Source: DATACN01 sp038215095 (GTDB lineage Bacteria; Actinomycetota; Thermoleophilia; Solirubrobacterales; Thermoleophilaceae). Taken from it: a stretch of DNA of 31,280 bases. The position numbers and the translations under genes were made by a program. The stretch covers positions 1-31,280 of the forward strand of contig JBBQRG010000036.1 of assembly GCA_038215095.1 (NCBI GenBank), written 5' to 3'. Positions 1 to 7,195 of this stretch are shown one piece after another (the first letter of the stretch is position 1; each line of letters opens with the position of its first letter). Below the pieces are notes generated by a model, which saw only the letters and a list, made by a program, of their open reading frames with translations, searched no databases and had not been told where the DNA came from.

Positions 1-657
1 GACAAGCAGCGCATGAACCAGGAGGTCATGGCCTTCTACCAGCGCGAGAAGGTCAACCCGCTGGGCTCGTGCCTCCCGCTCGCCCTCCAGATCCCCTTCT
101 TCATCGCGCTGTTCCAGCTGCTGCGATCGGCTCGCTTCAAGGCCGACATCGCCAGCAACCCGGGCTTCGGCCCGATCCACGACATGTCCCAGAAGGTCCA
201 CGCGCCGGTGCTGCTCGGCACCCTGATCGTGCTCTACGTGGGCACGCAGCTGGCGGCGAGCGCGGTCACGGCGGTGAGCGCGGATCCGAACCAGAAGCGG
301 ATCATGTACGCGCTGCCGCTCGTGTTCGCGATCTTCATCGTGAACTTCCCCGCGGGCCTGATCGTCTACTGGATCACCACCAACGTGTGGACGCTGGGCC
401 AGCAGCTGCTGGTGCGAAAGCTCTACCCCAAGCCCGAGCCGCTCGACCCGCGCGACGCGGTGGCCGAGTCCACGCCCTCGCGGGGCAAGCCGGCCACGGC
501 CCGTGCGCTGACCGGCGGGAACGGCAAGGCCGGCAAGGAAAAGCCGAAGGACAAGGCGAAGGCGGCCGCCGTCACCGCCGGCGACGGCAACGGCCGGGGC
601 GCGAAGCCGCCACCCGCCCCGCGCAAGAAGAAGAAGCGCACCGGCCGGCGCCGCTAG
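1..657 (+). CDS. yidC: Membrane protein insertase YidC/Oxa1, C-terminal part (5' end outside window)
   Basis: YidC inserts and folds proteins in the cytoplasmic membrane, alone or with SecYEG. The frame is open from base 1, so the start lies upstream and 218 residues are visible. The segment with PLGSCLPLALQIPFFIALFQ is the conserved hairpin and transmembrane region of the Oxa1/YidC core. Further hydrophobic segments follow (LLGTLIVLYVGTQL, ALPLVFAIFIVNFPAGLIVYW). The last ~75 residues are Ala/Lys/Pro-rich and end in a strongly basic tail (RKKKKRTGRRR), like the ribosome-contacting tails of other YidC proteins. jag starts three bases after the stop codon, the usual yidC-jag operon. I am sure of the family; function of the tail is inferred. 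Confidence 0.95.
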   Translation, partial: DKQRMNQEVMAFYQREKVNPLGSCLPLALQIPFFIALFQLLRSARFKADIASNPGFGPIHDMSQKVHAPVLLGTLIVLYVGTQLAASAVTAVSADPNQKRIMYALPLVFAIFIVNFPAGLIVYWITTNVWTLGQQLLVRKLYPKPEPLDPRDAVAESTPSRGKPATARALTGGNGKAGKEKPKDKAKAAAVTAGDGNGRGAKPPPAPRKKKKRTGRRR

Positions 658-660
658 GCG

Positions 661-1347
661 ATGGGGGCCGAGCAGGAAGAGCGCGTCGCGGAGGCCCAGG
701 GCGAGAGCCTGGGCGAGGCCAAGTGGGCGGCGGTCAAGGAGCTCGAGCCGCGCTTCCCCGGCCTCACCGCGGAGTGCGTGAGCTTCGAGGTGCTCGAGGA
801 GCCCGCCGACGGCGAGGGGCAGGCGCGCGTGCGCGCGGAGGTGGATACCGACGCCTGGCGCAAGGCCGCGGAGGAGATCCCCGAGGAGCCCGTTGAGCGC
901 GTGCGGGCGCTGGTGGCGAGGGTCGTGCACTCGCTCGGTCTGCGCGGCAGCGTGGACATCGAGGAGACCGACGAGGAGATCCGCGCGACCGTGAACGGCG
1001 ACGACCTGGGCCTGCTGATCGGCAAGCACGGCCTGACGATCGACGCCCTGCAGCACCTGGCCTTCCGCGCCGCCTTTCGGGGCATGGCCGAGCGCAAGCA
1101 GGTCACGATCGACGCGGCCGGCTACCGCGAGCGGCGCGAGTCCGCGCTGCACAGGATGGCCGACCGGGCCGTGGCGGACGCGCTGAAGTTCGAGCGTCCG
1201 GTCGAGCTCGAGCCGATGCGCGCGCCGGAGCGCAAGCTCGTCCACCTCTACCTGCGCGAGAGCACCGAGGTCGACACCCACAGCGAGGGCGACGAGCCCG
1301 ACCGCCGCCTGGTGGTCACCCCGGTGCGCCCCGGCCGCGACGCCTGA
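661..1347 (+). CDS. jag: Jag/KhpB (SpoIIIJ-associated) RNA-binding protein, KH and R3H domains
   Basis: This is a cytoplasmic RNA-binding protein of the Jag/KhpB family, linked in Gram-positive bacteria to cell-wall growth and division control. The 228-residue product has an acidic N-terminal Jag-N-like region, a type II KH domain whose GxxG loop is seen in GLLIGKHG (residues 117-124), and a C-terminal R3H domain with the R-x3-H signature at R191 and H195 (APERKLVHLYL). It begins with ATG immediately after the yidC stop, so the two are almost certainly cotranscribed and translationally coupled. Its stop codon TGA (1345-1347) abuts a parS-like site and the reading frame of rsmG. The family call is firm; RNA targets are unknown. 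Confidence 0.95.
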   Translation: MGAEQEERVAEAQGESLGEAKWAAVKELEPRFPGLTAECVSFEVLEEPADGEGQARVRAEVDTDAWRKAAEEIPEEPVERVRALVARVVHSLGLRGSVDIEETDEEIRATVNGDDLGLLIGKHGLTIDALQHLAFRAAFRGMAERKQVTIDAAGYRERRESALHRMADRAVADALKFERPVELEPMRAPERKLVHLYLRESTEVDTHSEGDEPDRRLVVTPVRPGRDA

Positions 1348-1348
1348 G

Positions 1349-1364
1349 CGTTTCACGGGAAACG
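1349..1364. promoter_or_regulatory. parS: Probable parS centromere site for ParB
   Basis: The bases CGTTTCACGGGAAACG match the bacterial parS consensus TGTTTCACGTGAAACA at 13 of 16 positions and at 13 of 14 in the core. The one core change (T to G) breaks the perfect dyad at its centre. parS sites typically lie near oriC and the parAB genes, and this one is about 0.9 kb from parA. In many bacteria a parS site inside rsmG encodes the peptide VSRET, and the same peptide is read here in the rsmG frame. Binding by ParB is inferred from sequence and position. Confidence 0.8.
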
Positions 1365-1379
1365 CTGGCGAAGCTGGTC

Positions 1380-2090
1380 GTGCGCTTCGGCCTGCCGAGC
1401 GGCGCCGGCGACCAGCTGCGTGAGTTGCTCGTCGCCCTGGAGCGCGAGCCGGACCCGCCGACCACGGCGCGCAGCCCCGCGGAGGCACTCGATGCGCACC
1501 TCGCCGACTCGCTGAGCGGCCTGGAGCTCGACGAGCTCGGGCGGGCGCGCCGCATCGCCGACATCGGCTCCGGCGCGGGCTTCCCCGGGCTGGCGCTGGC
1601 GGTCGCGCTGCCCGACGCGCGCGTGGACCTGATCGACTCGCAGTCGCGCAAGACCGCGGTCAGCGACCGCCTGCTGCAGGCCGGCAAGCTTGCCAACGCG
1701 CGCTCGATCACCGCGCGGGCCGAGGACTGGGCGGGCGTGCCGCCGCCGCTGGGCGGGCGCGAGGCCTACGTGGCGGTCACCGCGCGGGCGCTGGCCCCGC
1801 TCGCCGTGCTGGCCGAGTACGCATCGCCGCTGCTCGCCGAGGGCGGCGTCCTGGTGGCCTGGAAAGGTTCGCGCGACGAACACGAGGAACGCGCCGCCGC
1901 GGCGGCCGCGCAGCGCCTGGCCATGGAGCTCGTGGAGGTGCGGCGGGTCCAGCCGTTCGAAGCGGCGCGCAACCGGCACCTGCACCTGTGGCGCAAGGCC
2001 GGGCCCACGCCGGAGGGGCTGCCGCGCCGCGCCGGCATGGCGCGCAAGCGGCCATTCGGGGGAGGAGACGGAGGTTCGGCCCCGAACTAA
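1380..2090 (+). CDS. rsmG: 16S rRNA (guanine-527-N7)-methyltransferase RsmG (GidB)
   Basis: RsmG methylates G527 of 16S rRNA with S-adenosylmethionine; its loss gives low-level streptomycin resistance in several bacteria. The SAM-binding glycine-rich loop is DIGSGAGFPG (residues 61-70 from this start), preceded by the family helix AHLADSLSGLEL and followed by the acidic-loop region VDLIDSQSRKTAV. 1380 is the first conventional start codon (GTG), giving 236 aa, but the protein-like frame continues upstream. VSRETLAKLV, encoded by the parS site and the bases after it, is a usual RsmG N-terminus, and a CTG at 1344 overlaps the jag stop as CTGA. The real start may therefore be 1344 (248 aa). The stop TAA lies in the first copy of the 47-bp repeat. 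Confidence 0.92.
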   Translation: MRFGLPSGAGDQLRELLVALEREPDPPTTARSPAEALDAHLADSLSGLELDELGRARRIADIGSGAGFPGLALAVALPDARVDLIDSQSRKTAVSDRLLQAGKLANARSITARAEDWAGVPPPLGGREAYVAVTARALAPLAVLAEYASPLLAEGGVLVAWKGSRDEHEERAAAAAAQRLAMELVEVRRVQPFEAARNRHLHLWRKAGPTPEGLPRRAGMARKRPFGGGDGGSAPN

Positions 2091-2178
2091 GTGGTCCGGT
2101 CCTCGCCCGATCACCGATCGGGCTGCGGTCCAACTAAATGGTGCGGTCCTCGCCCGATCACCGATCGGGCTGCGGTCC
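2085..2178. repeat. Two tandem 47-bp repeats, each with a perfect 8-bp hairpin
   Basis: Copy 1 (2085-2131) and copy 2 (2132-2178) are head to tail and differ at only two positions (the 7th and 12th bases). Each begins AACTAA and contains GCCCGATCACCGATCGGGC, an 8-bp perfect stem with a 3-base loop. Copy 1 includes the rsmG stop codon. Neither hairpin has a T-run, so they are not classical terminators. They could be protein-binding sites near the origin, an RNA element between rsmG and parA, or copies of a dispersed intergenic repeat. Function unknown. Confidence 0.9.
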
Positions 2179-2209
2179 TCCCAGAGACGAATCCGACCGA
2201 GAGCAGGGT

Positions 2210-2215
2210 TAGGTT
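2210..2215 (+). promoter_or_regulatory. Predicted -10 element (TAGGTT) of parAB
   Basis: TAGGTT fits the TANNNT form of a -10 hexamer and lies exactly 7 nt before the parA ATG. Transcription would then start at or next to the start codon (leaderless mRNA). No clear -35 box or Shine-Dalgarno sequence is visible. The same 7-nt spacing is seen before the bifunctional-nuclease gene, hemB and tatA. Confidence 0.5.
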
Positions 2216-2222
2216 CAGCCCA

Positions 2223-2981
2223 ATGGGAGCCATCTACGCGATTGCCAACCAGAAGGGCGGTGTTGGCAAGACCACCACCGCCGTGAACCTCGCGGCCAGC
2301 GTGGCCGACGCGGGCTTCAAGACGCTCCTAGTGGACCTCGACCCACAGTGCAACGCCACGGTTGCGCTCGGCCTGCCGAAGGACGGCAGCCCCAACGTCT
2401 ACGACTGCCTCGCGGGTGACCTCAAGATCACCGCGGCGGCCCTGCCCAGCGGGATCGACCGGCTCGACATCGTGCCGTCCACGCCCGACCTCGCCGGCGC
2501 CGCCGTCGAGCTGCCGCGCATCCCCGGCTCGGAGACGCGCCTCAGCGAGCGCATCGGCAGCGCGCGCGACCGCTATCTCTTCACGCTGCTCGACTGCCCG
2601 CCCTCGCTCGGGCCGATCACCGTCAACGCGCTCGTGGCCGCCGACAAGGTCATCGTGCCCGTCCAGACCGAGTACTTCGCGCTCGAAGGGCTCGCCCAGC
2701 TGCTCGACACCCTCGCCCTGATCCAGCGCGAGCTCAACCCGCGCTTGACCGTCGCCGGCCTCATCCTCACCATGCACGACGGCAGGACTCGGCTCGCGCG
2801 CGACGTAGAACGAGAGGTGCGCGAGCACTTCCCCGAGCTCGTCTTCGACACCACCATTCCGCGGAACGTGCGCGTGGGGGAGGCGCCCAGCTTCGGGCTG
2901 CCTGTCACCCGGCACGCACCCGCCAGCACCGGCTCGGCGGCCTACCTGAAGCTCGCGCGCGAGGTTGCCGCGCGTGCCTGA
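2223..2981 (+). CDS. parA: Chromosome-partitioning ATPase ParA (Soj)
   Basis: ParA is a Walker-type ATPase that binds DNA non-specifically and, with ParB-parS, moves replicated origins apart. The product is 252 aa. The deviant Walker A motif KGGVGKTT starts at residue 11 with signature and catalytic lysines at K11 and K16. The A' region is LLVDLDPQCNAT and the Walker B strand is LLDCPPSLG. I chose ATG 2223 because the protein then starts MGAIYAIANQKGG as in other ParA proteins, although the frame is open further back through the 47-bp repeats. The short size without an N-terminal helix-turn-helix is that of chromosomal type Ib-like ParA/Soj. parB overlaps its 3' end, indicating one operon. 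Confidence 0.96.
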   Translation: MGAIYAIANQKGGVGKTTTAVNLAASVADAGFKTLLVDLDPQCNATVALGLPKDGSPNVYDCLAGDLKITAAALPSGIDRLDIVPSTPDLAGAAVELPRIPGSETRLSERIGSARDRYLFTLLDCPPSLGPITVNALVAADKVIVPVQTEYFALEGLAQLLDTLALIQRELNPRLTVAGLILTMHDGRTRLARDVEREVREHFPELVFDTTIPRNVRVGEAPSFGLPVTRHAPASTGSAAYLKLAREVAARA

Positions 2982-3873
2982 AGCGCGTCGCGGCATGGGC
3001 CGCGGGCTCGACGCCATCCTGCCCCCAGGCGGGCGAGAGAACGGACTGCGCGTGATACCCGTCGAGCTGATCGACCCCAACCCGCGCCAGCCGCGCCAGG
3101 CCTTCGACTCCGCCGCCCTCGGCGACCTGGCCGAGTCGATCCGCGCGCGCGGCGTGCTGCAGCCGATCGTCGTGCGCGGCCTGCCCGGCGGCCGCTACGA
3201 GCTCGTCGCCGGCGAGCGCCGCCTGCGCGCCACCCGCATAGCCGGGCTCGACTCCATCCCCGCCATGGTGCGCGACGCCGACGACTGGGAGCGCCTCGAC
3301 CTCGCGCTCGCCGAGAACATGGCGCGCGAAGACCTCAACGCCGTCGAGGAGGCGCGCGCCTGCGCCATGCTCGTCGACGACCTCGGCATCACCCGCGAGG
3401 AGGTCGGCAAGCGCGTCGGGCGAAGCCGCGCCGCCATCTCCAACCTGATCCGGCTGCTCGACCTCCCCGAAGAGGCGCTCGAGCTGATCGAGCGGGGCGA
3501 CCTCAGCGAAGGCCACGGGCGCGCGATCCTGCTCTGCAAGGACCACCTCAAGCGCAAGCAGCTGGCCAGGGACGCCCGCGACGGCGACTGGTCGGTGCGC
3601 GAGACCGAGCGCCGCGCGCGTGTCGCCGAAGACGGGCCCGGCCTCAACGGCGACTCCCCGCGCCGGCCACGCTTCGTGCACCCCGACCTGAAGGAGGCGC
3701 TCGGCGCCGCCGAGGACGCCCTCTCCGCCGCCATGGGGCGCGAGGTCAAGGTGCGCTCCAAGGGATCCGGCTGCGCCGTCGAGATCGGCTTCGACACCCC
3801 CGCCGAAGTCATCGAGCTCGCCGAGCGAATGCTCGCCGCGCGCCTCCCGCGCGCCCCGCAGCCGCAGGCCTGA
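2974..3873 (+). CDS. parB: Chromosome-partitioning protein ParB (Spo0J), CTP-dependent DNA clamp
   Basis: ParB binds parS, uses CTP to close into a sliding clamp and stimulates ParA. From GTG 2974 the protein is 299 aa. It begins with RRGMGRGLDAIL, the usual ParA-stimulating N-terminal segment, then VELIDPNPRQPR, the CTP-binding box GERRLRA near residues 80-86, and LAENMAREDLN. A helix-turn-helix region follows (ITREEVGKRVGRSRAAISNLIRLL, seen at about residues 139-162), then a C-terminal dimerisation domain. GTG 2974 overlaps parA by 8 bases and has GAGG nine bases upstream; TTG 2965 and ATG 2995 are alternatives. A parS-like site lies at 1349-1364. Confidence 0.95.
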   Translation: MPEARRGMGRGLDAILPPGGRENGLRVIPVELIDPNPRQPRQAFDSAALGDLAESIRARGVLQPIVVRGLPGGRYELVAGERRLRATRIAGLDSIPAMVRDADDWERLDLALAENMAREDLNAVEEARACAMLVDDLGITREEVGKRVGRSRAAISNLIRLLDLPEEALELIERGDLSEGHGRAILLCKDHLKRKQLARDARDGDWSVRETERRARVAEDGPGLNGDSPRRPRFVHPDLKEALGAAEDALSAAMGREVKVRSKGSGCAVEIGFDTPAEVIELAERMLAARLPRAPQPQA

Positions 3874-3880
3874 CCGCCGC

Positions 3881-3886
3881 TACAAT
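3881..3886 (+). promoter_or_regulatory. Predicted -10 element (TACAAT) of tRNA-Ile
   Basis: TACAAT differs from the TATAAT consensus at one base and ends 10 nt before the first base of the tRNA. No recognisable -35 hexamer lies at the usual spacing, so recognition may depend on the -10 region. Confidence 0.5.
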
Positions 3887-3896
3887 CGCCCGCCGA

Positions 3897-3970
3897 GGGC
3901 GATTAGCTCAGTCGGTTAGAGCGCGTCTCTGATAAGGACGAGGTCCCAGGTTCGAGTCCTGGATCGCCCA
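3897..3970 (+). tRNA. tRNA-Ile (anticodon GAT)
   Basis: This is a 74-nt cloverleaf. The acceptor GGGCGAT pairs with ATCGCCC, with A as discriminator. The D stem is GCTC/GAGC. The anticodon stem is CGTCT/GGACG around the loop CTGATAA with anticodon GAT at 3931-3933. The T arm is CCAGG-TTCGAGT-CCTGG. The 3' CCA is not encoded. It is a stand-alone gene, not within an rRNA operon in this window. Confidence 0.97.
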
Positions 3971-4013
3971 TCTCGCGCCGCGTGAGCCCGCCTGGCGGTG
4001 TCATCGGTCGCTC

Positions 4014-4045
4014 GCGTGCGTTCGCACGCTTCGCTTCCTCTTCCT
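4014..4045 (+). terminator. Possible intrinsic terminator after tRNA-Ile
   Basis: GCGTGCG and CGCACGC (4014-4020 and 4023-4029) form a perfect inverted repeat, realistically a 6-bp stem with a GTTC loop. It is followed by a pyrimidine tract rich in T (TTCGCTTCCTCTTCCTT) that is unusual in this GC-rich sequence. It lies 44 bases after the tRNA. The tail is interrupted by C and G, so efficiency is uncertain. Confidence 0.45.
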
Positions 4046-4076
4046 TGCCAGCCAGACTCACGCGACACGAGCCTTC

Positions 4077-4082
4077 TAGCAT
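4077..4082 (+). promoter_or_regulatory. Predicted -10 element (TAGCAT) of the oxidoreductase-glycosyltransferase gene
   Basis: TAGCAT matches TANNNT and is followed by 10 nt and then ATG 4093, the same spacing as TACACT before dcd. It supports the internal ATG as the start and a leaderless transcript. No -35 box is obvious. Confidence 0.4.
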
Positions 4083-4092
4083 CGCGCTCGCT

Positions 4093-6654
4093 ATGGGACC
4101 TGGCTCTTTTCTTTCGGCGGCTGTCTTGGGGTGCGGGCCGCGGGGGGTTGAGCATGCTCAGGCGCTGCTGGAGCTCGACGGGGTCGAGCTCGTCGGTGTC
4201 GCCGACCTCGATGAGGGGCGGCGCCAGGCCGTGTCTTCGCAGGTCGGCGTCCCCGGCTTCGCCGCTCTGGGGGAGCTGCTGGAGGGGGCGGCGCCCGAGC
4301 TGCTGGTGCTCGCTGTCCCTCCCGCCGGCCGGGTTGCGCTCGTGGAGGAGGCGGTCGGGTCGGGCGTTCGGGGCATCTTGGTAGAGAAGCCGTTTGCTTT
4401 GCGGCTGTCGGAGGCCGAGCGCATGACGCGGGTGTGTGAGGACGGCGGTGTGGTGCTCGCGGTTTGCCATCAGCTTCGTTTCTGCCCGGAGTTCGTCGAG
4501 CTGCGGCGGGCGGTGGAGTCGGGTGAGCTCGGCGAGGTGAGGCTGATCCAGGCTGTGGGGTTCGGGAACCTGCTCGACCAGGGGCCGCACCTGATCGACG
4601 CGGCGCGGTGGATGGCGGGCGACCGGCGGGTGCTGTCAGTAATGTCCCAGCGCGGCGACGCGGCGGTCGCCGGGCTGCCGGCCGAGCGGCGGCCGCCGGC
4701 GGGGGCTGCGCATCCGGCGCCGCCGTGGATGACGCACCACCTGAGCTTCGAGGGTGGGGCCCGCGCGGTCATCGAGACCGGCGCGCTCTACCAGCGGGGC
4801 ACCAGCTTCGCTGACGAGTGGCTGCAGAAGCGGCTCACGGTGGTGGGCACCGAGGGCTTCGGGGAAGCGCGGTCGGCGGCCGGGGGCAGGATCGTGAGTG
4901 CCTCCGGTTCGCGCGTGCTCGAGGGTGGCGTCGATTCGTACATGGAGGCCACCGGCGCGCTTCACGCGGAGCTGCGGGACGCGCTCCGGGACGGCGCCTC
5001 GCACCGGACGGGCGCCCGCGTCGCTCTAGGCAGCCTCGAGGCCGTGATCGCGTGCGCCCAGAGCGCCGTCGACGGCGACGCCGCGCAGCCTCCGCTCGAC
5101 CGCGGCCGCGACCCGGTCGCGGAGCTCGGCGGCGCGGAGCGGCCCGAGCAGCACGGAGGGAGAGCTCGGGTCTCGGCGGAGCCGCGGTCGAACGGGCCGG
5201 CCATCTCGGTGATCGTGCCGCTGCCCGAACATCGGGGCTACGCGCTCGACTGTGTTCGCAGCTGGCTGGGGCAGACCGTCGCGCCCGAGAGCTACGAGCT
5301 GCTGGTGATGGCCGACGGCTCCGAGCCGGAGCTCGAGCAGCGGGTGCGCGGGATGCTGCGTCCGGCCGACCGGATGATCACCGAGCCGGGCGCCCACGAG
5401 GCGCGCCTCTACGACCTGGGCGCGCAAGCCGCGCGCGCCGACCTGCTCCTGTTCACCGAGCCGCACTGCACTGCCGAGTCGCGCGCTCTCGACGAGCTGT
5501 CGCGCTTCCTCGCCACCAGCGACTACGACGGGGCATGCCTTCGCAGCGTCAGCGTGTCCACGACCGCGATGGCGAGGATGGAGGAGCGCTTCTTCGACGA
5601 GGGGTTCGAGGAATGGTCTAAGGAGGGCCACTGGTGCAAGGTGATCCTGCGCGGCTTCGCGGTGCGCCGCGAGGCATACGACGCCGCCGGCGGGTTCGAC
5701 CACCGGTACCGGCGCTTCTCGGAGTTCGTCCTCGGGGCCCGGCTGCACTCGCATGGAAGGCGCATCGGCTACGCGGCCGGCGCCGCGGTGCGCCATGCCA
5801 ACGCCACCAGCCTGGACCACAACCGCCGCGCCATCGTCGACTTCGCGCTCGGCGAGGCGGCCTTCCGCCACGACCACGACCGGGTCTTCTGCGAGCGCTA
5901 CTTCGGGCCGGCGCCCGAGGCCCGCGAGCGGCATGCGCTCGACGCGCCCGCGGCGCGGGCGGCGAGCACGGCGGCGTTTCGGAACCTCGGCCGCCGCAGC
6001 GTCTGGCGCGAGCCGGCGGCGCTGCGCGGAGCGGCATCCACCATCGCCCGCTACGGGCCCACCGCGGCGCTCGGGCCCAAGCCGCGCCTGTGGAGAGCGC
6101 GGGCCGAGTTCACGTCGGCGCGAGCCCGTTGCCTGCTCTGGCGTTCGCGTGAGGACCGTCTATTCCCGGCCTTCGCCGACGGCTGGAACCGGCTGGGCTA
6201 CCTGACGCGGCTCGAGTACGCGGCGGCGAAGGTCGGAGAGCCGCGCCCCATGGACGCCGCGGCGCGCTTCGCGATCGAGGAGCTCCCGGAGGAGCGCCTG
6301 CTCGGGTTCCACGAGGCCGAGAGGCTGAACGGCGACGTCTTCCGCTGGTCGCGCGGGCTCGCATCCGTCGAGCTGCCGATGGCGGGCGCGCGGCGGATCC
6401 AGCTGCTCACCGTGCCGGCCCGCCCAGGGGCCGCCGACCTCTGCCAGTGGGTGTTCCTCGGCGACCGGCGACTGCCCTCGCGCGCGGTCGAGCTCGGCCC
6501 CGAGGGGATCACCATCGACCTCGACTCGGCCGGCGTGCGGCCACGCGGGGACGAGCGCCTCACCTTCACCTGTGCGCCCCTGAGCGGACGCTGGGCGCCG
6601 CGAGCCGATTCCCGCGAGCTCGGCCTTCCGCTGCGGGCCATCGAGCTGGGCTAG
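4093..6654 (+). CDS. Fused Gfo/Idh/MocA oxidoreductase and family-2 glycosyltransferase
   Basis: This is one 853-residue polypeptide with at least two catalytic-type regions. Residues 1 to about 330 are a Gfo/Idh/MocA NAD(P)-dependent sugar oxidoreductase: Rossmann start AAVLGCGPRG, the family EKP motif at residues 98-100 (ILVEKPFAL), and DQGPHLIDAARWM in the substrate domain. After a Pro/Arg-rich linker, a GT2 (GT-A fold) glycosyltransferase starts near residue 371 (ISVIVPLPEHRG, VMADGS, FTEPHC, then GGFDHRYRRFSEF). Residues from about 725 (LLGFHEAERLNGDVFRWS onward) look like a beta-rich sugar-binding-type module, not identified. It likely oxidises a nucleotide sugar and transfers sugar in polysaccharide synthesis. 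The start is chosen because Gfo/Idh homology begins there and a -10-like hexamer precedes it. The first ~500 bases use more T-ending codons than neighbours. Confidence 0.82.
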   Translation: MGPGSFLSAAVLGCGPRGVEHAQALLELDGVELVGVADLDEGRRQAVSSQVGVPGFAALGELLEGAAPELLVLAVPPAGRVALVEEAVGSGVRGILVEKPFALRLSEAERMTRVCEDGGVVLAVCHQLRFCPEFVELRRAVESGELGEVRLIQAVGFGNLLDQGPHLIDAARWMAGDRRVLSVMSQRGDAAVAGLPAERRPPAGAAHPAPPWMTHHLSFEGGARAVIETGALYQRGTSFADEWLQKRLTVVGTEGFGEARSAAGGRIVSASGSRVLEGGVDSYMEATGALHAELRDALRDGASHRTGARVALGSLEAVIACAQSAVDGDAAQPPLDRGRDPVAELGGAERPEQHGGRARVSAEPRSNGPAISVIVPLPEHRGYALDCVRSWLGQTVAPESYELLVMADGSEPELEQRVRGMLRPADRMITEPGAHEARLYDLGAQAARADLLLFTEPHCTAESRALDELSRFLATSDYDGACLRSVSVSTTAMARMEERFFDEGFEEWSKEGHWCKVILRGFAVRREAYDAAGGFDHRYRRFSEFVLGARLHSHGRRIGYAAGAAVRHANATSLDHNRRAIVDFALGEAAFRHDHDRVFCERYFGPAPEARERHALDAPAARAASTAAFRNLGRRSVWREPAALRGAASTIARYGPTAALGPKPRLWRARAEFTSARARCLLWRSREDRLFPAFADGWNRLGYLTRLEYAAAKVGEPRPMDAAARFAIEELPEERLLGFHEAERLNGDVFRWSRGLASVELPMAGARRIQLLTVPARPGAADLCQWVFLGDRRLPSRAVELGPEGITIDLDSAGVRPRGDERLTFTCAPLSGRWAPRADSRELGLPLRAIELG

Positions 6655-6672
6655 CACGCTAGGACGCCCAAC

Positions 6673-6678
6673 TAAACT
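6673..6678 (+). promoter_or_regulatory. Predicted -10 element (TAAACT) of the bifunctional nuclease gene
   Basis: TAAACT matches TANNNT and is separated by exactly 7 nt (GTCGCGC) from GTG 6686. The only AGGAG in reach lies after this GTG and touches the next ATG, so leaderless translation from GTG is the simplest reading. Confidence 0.5.
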
Positions 6679-6685
6679 GTCGCGC

Positions 6686-7195
6686 GTGCAGGAGATGGTG
6701 ATCTATGGGGTCAGCTTCGACATGGTCGGGAAGCAGCCGATCGTGCTCCTGAAGACCCGAGAGGGCAACAAGTTCCTCCCGATCTGGATCGGCCATCCCG
6801 AGGCCGCGGCCATCCTCATGAAGCTCCAGGGAGCCAACACGCCGCGGCCGATGACGCACGACCTGATCAGCGAGATGCTGTCCGAGCTGGAGGTGAACTG
6901 CACCAAGGTCTCGGTCACCGAACTGCGCGAGAACACCTTCTACGCGGCGGTCACGCTGCAACTCAACGGGCGCGAGATCGAGATCGACTCGCGGCCCTCC
7001 GACGCGCTCGCGCTGGCCGTCCGCACCGGCGCGCCGATCTTCGCCGCCGAGGACGTGATCACCGAGTCCGCTATCGAGTTCGAGCACGAGGTCGAGGACC
7101 AGGAGGAGGTCGTCGAGAAGTTCAAGGACTTCCTCGACAACGTGTCGCCGGAGGACTTCGCCGCGGGCGAAGGCGAAGAAGAGGAAGAGTCCTAG
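6686..7195 (+). CDS. Bifunctional nuclease family protein (DUF151 / PF02577)
   Basis: The product is 169 aa of the bifunctional nuclease (BFN) family, whose plant members have DNase and RNase activity; the bacterial role is poorly known. Family features are the start VIYGVSFDMVGKQPIVLLK, the segment FLPIWIGHPEAAAI, and SRPSDALALAVRTGAPIF. The C-terminus is very acidic (long E/D run, ending GEEEEES), a common BFN tail. GTG 6686 is chosen because of the upstream -10 hexamer; ATG 6695 is the alternative. Its stop TAG (7193-7195) overlaps the stop of the convergent ddl gene, so the two converge with no terminator between them. Confidence 0.9.
   Translation: MQEMVIYGVSFDMVGKQPIVLLKTREGNKFLPIWIGHPEAAAILMKLQGANTPRPMTHDLISEMLSELEVNCTKVSVTELRENTFYAAVTLQLNGREIEIDSRPSDALALAVRTGAPIFAAEDVITESAIEFEHEVEDQEEVVEKFKDFLDNVSPEDFAAGEGEEEEES

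Noticed and set aside
2091..2222. N-terminal extension of ParA through the 47-bp repeats
   Set aside because: The frame is open but the encoded peptide is repeat-derived, while ATG 2223 gives the normal ParA N-terminus and follows a -10-like hexamer.
3982..4092. Upstream extension of the oxidoreductase-glycosyltransferase
   Set aside because: The extra 37 residues do not resemble the Gfo/Idh N-terminus, and they cover a likely tRNA terminator and a -10-like hexamer.
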